Assembly (NCBI RefSeq): GCF_019396345.1 | Contig: NZ_JAHKRM010000034.1 | Coordinates: 91,961-155,960, forward strand | From: Nonomuraea guangzhouensis | Lineage (GTDB): Bacteria > Actinomycetota > Actinomycetes > Streptosporangiales > Streptosporangiaceae | DNA: 64,000 nucleotides | Reading direction: 5' to 3' | Notes under the pieces: generated by a model | The model's database searches: none | What the model was told of the DNA's origin: nothing | The model's input: only the letters and a program-made list of their open reading frames with translations | Program-made: the position numbers and the translations under genes | Part shown: positions 59,304 to 64,000 of the stretch, in pieces | How positions within the stretch are numbered: position 1 is the first letter of the stretch | How the letters are laid out: the number at the start of each line of letters is the position of its first letter

Positions 59304-61072
59304 GCGACCGTGGATTCGGGCCGCACAGCCTGCTCGCCGACATCCTGGACCACCCCGAGGCCCGCGGCATCATCCGGCGTTCGCTGCCCGGGGTCGTGAA
59401 CTCGCCGCTGCTGGTACAGCTGCGCCGACGCGCCGTCGGCGACCTCACGGCCGCCGGTCCGTACGCCCGGCTCACCCCCGCGCAGCTCGATGACCTGTGG
59501 CGCGAGCTTGCCCTACTCGATGCCGGCGACCCGGGCGTGCGCTCTGATCCGCCGGCGATCACGCCGGATGCCCAGTACGAGCAGGCCGGCACGCCTCGCG
59601 GCTCGGCCGAGGTGGTCTCCGCACCCGCCACGGGCGAAGTATGGGCGACCTGGGAGCTCGTACTCGCCGGGCCGAGCCATGGCAATCCGTTCGTCGACGT
59701 CGAGTTGTCCGCGCGCGCGACCGCCCCCGACGGTTCGACCCGCCGGCTCGGCGGCTTCTACGACGGCGACGGGATCTGGCGCGTCCGGCTGCTGCCCGAC
59801 CAGGCCGGACGCTGGGTCGTCACGACGGAAGCGAGCACACCCTCCCTCGACGGCGTCACCGTCGAGCTCACCGCGGCGTCCGGCGCCGGTCGAGGGCCGG
59901 TGCGGGTGGCGGACCAGTATCACTTCTCGTACGCGGACGGCACCCGTCATCTGCCGCTCGGCACGACCGCGTACGCCTGGACCCACCAGAGCGAAGCGCT
60001 GCAGGAACAGACCCTGCGTACACTCGCCGGCTCGCCCTTCACCAAGATCCGGATGGGGGCCTTCCCCAAGTCGTATCTCTTCAATGCCAACGAGCCGCCG
60101 CTCTATCCGTTCGAGCGGGACAGCGACGGTGGGTGGGACTTCACCCGCTTCGACCCCGCCTACTTCCGCGTTTTCGAGCGCCGGATCACGGAGCTCGCCG
60201 CGATCGGCGTCGAAGCCGATGTCATCCTGTTCCACGCCTACGACCGCTGGGGCTTCTCGGACATGGGCACCGCCGCGGACGACCGCTACGTTCGGTATCT
60301 GGTCCGGCGGCTGTCGGCGTTGCCGAATGTCTGGTGGTCGCTCGCGAACGAGTACGACCTGTTGTTCTCGAAGACCGTCGACGACTGGGAGCGGCTGGCC
60401 GCGATCGTGGTCGAGGAGGACCCGGTCGGGCATCTGCTCTCGATCCACAACTGCTTCGGCTTCTACGACTACGGCCGGCCGTGGATCACCCACGCGAGTG
60501 TGCAGCGCATCGACGTGTACCGCACCGCCGAGAACACCGACCAGTGGCGTGAGCAGTGGGGCAAACCCATCGTCATCGACGAGTGCGCCTACGAAGGCGA
60601 CATCGACCAAGGGTGGGGCAACATCACAGGTGAGGAGATGACCCGGCGGTTCTGGGAAGGCGCGGTGCGCGGCGGCTATGTGGGGCATGGGGAGACCTAC
60701 CTCAACGATCGCGAAGAGCTGTGGTGGTCGAAAGGCGGCGAGCTCATCGGCTCGAGCCCGGATCGGATCGCCTTCCTCAGACAGATCACCGGGGAATCAC
60801 CGACCGGTGTGCTCGACCCGCTGCCCAGTGACTGGGACACCCCCTGGGGCGGCGTGGCAGGGCGTTATCTGATCGCCTACTTCGGCTTCAACCGGCCGTC
60901 ATATCGCGACCTCACGCTGGAGCCCGGCACGGTCTGGACGGTCGACGTGATCGACACGTGGAACATGGCCGTCGAACGGCTGCCCGGCACATACTCGGGC
61001 AGCTTCCGGATTCCGCTGCCGGCGCGCCAGTACATGGCGATCCGGCTCGTCGCAACCAACTACGGTCCGTAG
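59300..61072 (+). CDS. DUF5060/DUF4038/DUF5605-type glycoside hydrolase
   Basis: A 590-residue enzyme. A helical N-terminus is followed by a beta-sandwich DUF5060-like domain (ATGEVWATWELVLAGPSHGN, then GGFYDGDGIWRVRLLP), a TIM barrel (TTAYAWTHQSEALQEQTLRT, NVWWSLANEYDLLFS, KPIVIDECAYEGDI) and a C-terminal beta domain of the DUF5605 kind. The Glu in LANEYD and in VIDECAY are the likely acid/base and nucleophile. No signal peptide is present. It is the last gene of the GH3/tetR operon and probably handles short plant-type oligosaccharides taken up by a transporter. Confidence 0.8.
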   Translation: MSDRGFGPHSLLADILDHPEARGIIRRSLPGVVNSPLLVQLRRRAVGDLTAAGPYARLTPAQLDDLWRELALLDAGDPGVRSDPPAITPDAQYEQAGTPRGSAEVVSAPATGEVWATWELVLAGPSHGNPFVDVELSARATAPDGSTRRLGGFYDGDGIWRVRLLPDQAGRWVVTTEASTPSLDGVTVELTAASGAGRGPVRVADQYHFSYADGTRHLPLGTTAYAWTHQSEALQEQTLRTLAGSPFTKIRMGAFPKSYLFNANEPPLYPFERDSDGGWDFTRFDPAYFRVFERRITELAAIGVEADVILFHAYDRWGFSDMGTAADDRYVRYLVRRLSALPNVWWSLANEYDLLFSKTVDDWERLAAIVVEEDPVGHLLSIHNCFGFYDYGRPWITHASVQRIDVYRTAENTDQWREQWGKPIVIDECAYEGDIDQGWGNITGEEMTRRFWEGAVRGGYVGHGETYLNDREELWWSKGGELIGSSPDRIAFLRQITGESPTGVLDPLPSDWDTPWGGVAGRYLIAYFGFNRPSYRDLTLEPGTVWTVDVIDTWNMAVERLPGTYSGSFRIPLPARQYMAIRLVATNYGP

Positions 61073-61079
61073 TAGCCGG

Positions 61080-62813
61080 TCACTTACACGTCAGACGTGG
61101 CTCGGCTGCGTAGACGGTGCGGAACTTCTGCTTGCGCTGCACCTTGCCGTCCTGCTTGAAGATGCGCCAGACGTCGATGGTGAAGCCCTCCGCCCCGCCC
61201 ATCGCGATGCACTCAGGGCCGGATTCGGTGAGGGTGGTGATGGGCTTGACGTCATAGCGGGCAGAGCTCTGCGAGTCGATGTCGAAGCGCTTGGTGCTCC
61301 AGAACTGGACGGTGATCGAGGTGCTGGTGTAGGAGGCCTTGATCAGTACGCCGTAGGGGGAGTCGTTGCGCCATCTGAAGTCCGGTTGCGGGAAGGAGAC
61401 CGTGGATTCCCGGCCGGCCGGATAGCGGGAGATGTAGTACTGGTGCGCCATGTGCTGCACGTCCTCGAAACCACCGAAGAACACGGCGTTGAACATGGTG
61501 GTGGCGAACTGTGACACCCCGCCGCCGACGTCGTTGACGAACCGGTTGTTCAGGATCATCGGCGCCTCGACGAATCCGCGTGCCTTGTCCCGCTTGCCGA
61601 CGATGCCGTTGAGGGAGAACGTCTCGCCGGGCCTGACGACGTAGCCGTCCACGATGTCGGCGATGCGGTGGATGTTGGTCACCCTGGGCGCGCAGCAGGG
61701 GTGGCGAGTGGTGAAGGAGCTGACCTTCTCCTTGATGCCGAGCTTCTTGGCCTGGGCGGTGCTCACCCGGGGCTGCGTCTCGGTCACCGGCACGCGCACG
61801 CTGCGCTGACCGGCCGCGAGCGCGGCGGAGACGGCCTTGTTGAGCGCCTTGGCGTCGATGCCGCGGCCCACGCGCGCCGACGTGACCTGAGGCTTGCCGT
61901 TCACGATCTTGAACGAGGCGTCCTTCGGACGCTGACCGGCGGCGACGAGCTTGTCGTCCAGGCCGGCCAGGACGCCCCTCGCGTCGAACAAGGGTGTCAT
62001 CCGCCCTTGGCCGTCGGCGACGAAGCGCAGCCCCGTGGCCAGTCCCGCCGTGGGCAGCTCCGCTTTCTTGCTGCCGTTGACCAGCGTCAACGGTGCGGCC
62101 ACAGCGGTACGGGCCAGGGCGTCGGCGACCCGCTTCACCTCGGACGCCGAGCCCGCGGGCGGGCTCGTACGGACCTTCAGCGCCACCGACCCGCGATCAT
62201 TCAGATACGCCTCGCGTACGGCTCCCGCCGCGCCGGCGCGATCGAGGGCGCGGCCTGGCTTGGGCAGGATCACCTGCGGTTCGAGCCCGCGGTAGCGAAT
62301 GCTCCCCTCGCGGGGCTTGGCGTCGACGCGCCGGGCCAGGTCGGCGAGCTTGGCGGTAAGGCGACGCTCATCGACCGCGACCTGTGGCCGCAGGTCACGG
62401 GTGCCGCCGAACAGCGAGCGCGCGATTGCCGACGGCGTGCTCGCGCCGTTGAGCGCGGCCTCGACCGTCGCCTGGGTATCGAAGGTCAGTCCCAGGTCGG
62501 ACGGCGCCAGCCGGACCGTCTTACCTGCCACCGACAGTGCCAGCGGGCGTGCGGCCCGTTGACTCAGCCCTCGCTCCAGCTTGGCGCGTGCGTCGGCCAC
62601 CGGCAGACCGCCGATGTCGACGCCATCGACGCGCGTGCCGCGCGGCACGTCACCGGCAAGGGCGATCGCGGGCACGGCATAGGCCAGCACCGGGACGGCG
62701 ACCACGGCCGCCACAATGCCGGCGACCCGGCCCCGCCGAGAGGCCATGGTGCGCCGCCGGCCGCTCGTTACCGGCGGGGCGGTCTTTTCGTGATCGTTTC
62801 GTGATTTCATCAT
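61080..62813 (-). CDS. VanW-family membrane-anchored wall protein (YoaR-like)
   Basis: A 577-residue exported protein. An N-terminal membrane helix (GRVAGIVAAVVAVPVLAYAV) precedes repeated YoaR-type peptidoglycan-binding domains (TRVDGVDIGGLPVADARAKL, RVGRGIDAKALNKAVSAALA). A C-terminal VanW domain follows (FTTRHPCCAPRVTNIHRIAD, GETFSLNGIVGKRDKARGF, DVGGGVSQFATTMFNAVFFG). VanW proteins sit in some glycopeptide-resistance operons, but this longer form is common in actinobacteria and not a resistance marker. The start at ATG 62813 lacks a strong ribosome site, so other nearby starts remain possible. Confidence 0.85.
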   Translation of the reverse strand: MMKSRNDHEKTAPPVTSGRRRTMASRRGRVAGIVAAVVAVPVLAYAVPAIALAGDVPRGTRVDGVDIGGLPVADARAKLERGLSQRAARPLALSVAGKTVRLAPSDLGLTFDTQATVEAALNGASTPSAIARSLFGGTRDLRPQVAVDERRLTAKLADLARRVDAKPREGSIRYRGLEPQVILPKPGRALDRAGAAGAVREAYLNDRGSVALKVRTSPPAGSASEVKRVADALARTAVAAPLTLVNGSKKAELPTAGLATGLRFVADGQGRMTPLFDARGVLAGLDDKLVAAGQRPKDASFKIVNGKPQVTSARVGRGIDAKALNKAVSAALAAGQRSVRVPVTETQPRVSTAQAKKLGIKEKVSSFTTRHPCCAPRVTNIHRIADIVDGYVVRPGETFSLNGIVGKRDKARGFVEAPMILNNRFVNDVGGGVSQFATTMFNAVFFGGFEDVQHMAHQYYISRYPAGRESTVSFPQPDFRWRNDSPYGVLIKASYTSTSITVQFWSTKRFDIDSQSSARYDVKPITTLTESGPECIAMGGAEGFTIDVWRIFKQDGKVQRKQKFRTVYAAEPRLTCK

Positions 62814-63070
62814 TCGTGGCACATCGTACGGCCGGGCGGAAGGCCGCGGTGCCGTTCTGGTGGAATCCGACCGCCACTACTAATGACCATCGTAGAGCGG
62901 CTGTGACGCGCACCGCCAGCCGCGAACGTTCGTCCTGGGGCCCGGACAGTGCAACCGGTTGTAGTACCGCGAAAATTTTAGCTGGGTGCCAGGTTGGTCT
63001 GATGGGCATGTGAGCTGCTGAAACATAGATCACGATATATCGGTAACGTCTATGTAACGCCTGCAAAGGG

Positions 63071-63098
63071 TTGACGAAACTTTTGGTGCACCTATAGG
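63071..63098 (+). promoter_or_regulatory. Promoter of the sugar ABC importer
   Basis: TTGACG at 63071-63076 and TATAGG at 63093-63098 are 16 bases apart, a good -35/-10 pair. The importer ATG follows 58 bases after the -10. Confidence 0.6.
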
Positions 63099-63110
63099 AA
63101 AGCGCTATCC
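63097..63110 (+). promoter_or_regulatory. LacI-type operator
   Basis: GGAAAGCGCTATCC is palindromic at 12 of 14 bases with an AGCGCT core, like sites bound by sugar-responsive LacI repressors such as CebR. It overlaps the -10 end, so bound repressor would block initiation. Confidence 0.55.
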
Positions 63111-63156
63111 GATCCCGCCGTGCCCGGGCGGCCTGGAATGAGGGATACATGCGCCC

Positions 63157-64000
63157 ATGACCGATTCAATCCCGGTACCCCGCGTCAACCTGTCGGGACG
63201 GAGGCATGCCAAGCGGATGAACGCCCACAGACGGCGTGAGGCGCGTACGGCTTACGTCTTCCTCGCGCCCTGGTTCATCGGTCTGTTCGTGATCACGATT
63301 GGTCCGATCCTGGCGTCGCTGTATCTGTCGTTCACCGATTACAACCTGCTGGAAGCGGCCAAGTGGGTCGGGTGGGACAACTACACGAAGTTGTTCACCG
63401 TCGACACGCGGTTCCTGGCCTCGTTGAAGGTGACCACGATCTATGTGGTGGTGTCGGTGCCGTTGCAGCTGGCGTTCGCGCTGGTGCTGGCGTTGGCGCT
63501 GGATCGGGGTCTGCGCGGGTTGTCGTTCTACCGGTCGATCTACTATCTGCCGTCGCTGCTCGGCGGCAGTGTGGCGGTCGCGATCTTGTGGCGGAAGATC
63601 TTCGGCTCCGACGGCCTGGTCAACGCGGTGCTGGAGGTGTTCGGTATCCAGGGCGCCGGCTGGGTGTCGGATCCGGACACGGCGCTGGGCACGCTGATCT
63701 TGCTGCACGTGTGGACGTTTGGCGCGCCCATGGTGATCTTCCTGGCCGGGTTGCGGCAGATCCCGCAGAGCTACTACGAGGCGGCCCAGGTGGACGGGGC
63801 GGGCAGGCTGCGGCAGTTCCGCTCGATCACGCTGCCGCTGCTGACGCCGATCATCTTCTTCAATCTCGTGCTCGAGGTGATCAAGTCGTTCCAGTCGTTC
63901 ACCCAGTCGTTCATCGTCAGCAGCGGCACGGGTGGCCCGGTCGACTCGACGCTGTTCTACACGCTTTATCTGTATCTGAAGGGCTTCAAGAGTTACGAGA
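63157..64000 (+). CDS. Sugar ABC importer permease (MalF/UgpA type), cut by the window edge
   Basis: The first 281 residues of an inner-membrane permease; no stop codon is reached. Helices include YVFLAPWFIGLFVITIGPIL and VVVSVPLQLAFALVLALALD. The coupling loop YYEAAQVDGAGRLRQFRSIT matches the E-A-A motif that docks the ATPase. The family imports mono- or oligosaccharides. It lies downstream of a good promoter and LacI-type operator, so it is probably the first permease of a sugar-induced operon continuing to the right. The nearby glycosidases would suit the imported sugar. Confidence 0.88.
   Translation, partial: MTDSIPVPRVNLSGRRHAKRMNAHRRREARTAYVFLAPWFIGLFVITIGPILASLYLSFTDYNLLEAAKWVGWDNYTKLFTVDTRFLASLKVTTIYVVVSVPLQLAFALVLALALDRGLRGLSFYRSIYYLPSLLGGSVAVAILWRKIFGSDGLVNAVLEVFGIQGAGWVSDPDTALGTLILLHVWTFGAPMVIFLAGLRQIPQSYYEAAQVDGAGRLRQFRSITLPLLTPIIFFNLVLEVIKSFQSFTQSFIVSSGTGGPVDSTLFYTLYLYLKGFKSYE

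Larger units (their letters stand above)
62814..63156. other. Divergent intergenic region, 343 bases
   Basis: No gene is supported. It holds promoters for the VanW gene and the sugar importer. It contains an inverted repeat ACATAGA (63023-63029) / TCTATGT (63049-63055) enclosing the palindrome GATATATC (63034-63041), then a promoter and operator described separately. Confidence 0.5.

Noticed and set aside
61080..62813. VanW as glycopeptide resistance
   Set aside because: No vanHAX genes or sensor kinase nearby. This long YoaR-like form is common in actinobacteria.

Overview
High-GC DNA with many GTG starts, 4-base ATGA/GTGA gene overlaps, rare TTA codons, an NB-ARC/TPR protein, several TetR regulators, a lanthipeptide-type dehydratase and an actinobacterial-type [NiFe]-hydrogenase. 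Together these point to a filamentous actinomycete chromosome. A Streptosporangiales-like host is my guess and is not proven here. No rRNA, tRNA, CRISPR array, IS element or prophage was seen, and bases 1-138 hold nothing I can name.

Layout. (1) 139-13000 is an accessory, surface-oriented stretch: a divergent NB-ARC/TPR protein and small partner, a GT-B-like protein, a Cys/Trp/His-rich secreted peptide, a TetR and an oxidoreductase, a WxL-like/DUF916 surface module, a secreted beta-propeller, a sulfotransferase and a propeller glycosidase-like protein. (2) 13216-29158 is an almost complete group 1h (high-affinity, O2-tolerant) hydrogenase locus. It has structural genes hhyS and hhyL, a run of poorly described accessory genes, a fused maturation protease, a 35-residue membrane peptide and hypA-C-D-E. 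On the opposite strand lie hypF, an SIS protein, an SIS-HypC fusion and cydAB for cytochrome bd oxidase. Together they could oxidise trace H2 and pass electrons to the respiratory chain. (3) 29215-35300 holds small regulator/enzyme pairs with clear palindromic operators: monooxygenase/TetR, aldo-keto reductase/TetR, and a double-MerR regulator with an erythromycin-esterase-like protein.

(4) 35601-46728 is the most striking region: a RiPP (ribosomally made, modified peptide) locus. A 52-residue cysteine-free precursor candidate heads a tightly coupled operon: precursor, B12-radical SAM, MNIO (DUF692) oxidase, unknown partner protein, second B12-radical SAM C-methyltransferase, and a DUF5825-like protein. 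Facing it are a full-length LanB dehydratase and an Stf0-type sulfotransferase, with no LanC cyclase. A SulP sulfate permease lies just upstream. The combination suggests a peptide with dehydrated Ser/Thr, C-methylated, oxidised and possibly sulfated residues. I know of no described product with this enzyme set.

(5) 48563-64000 carries a secreted SGNH hydrolase, a peptide-type ABC importer operon with a serine hydrolase and a fused permease-ATPase subunit, a GH3 - TetR - DUF5605 glycosidase operon, a VanW-family wall protein, and the start of a sugar ABC importer that runs off the right edge.
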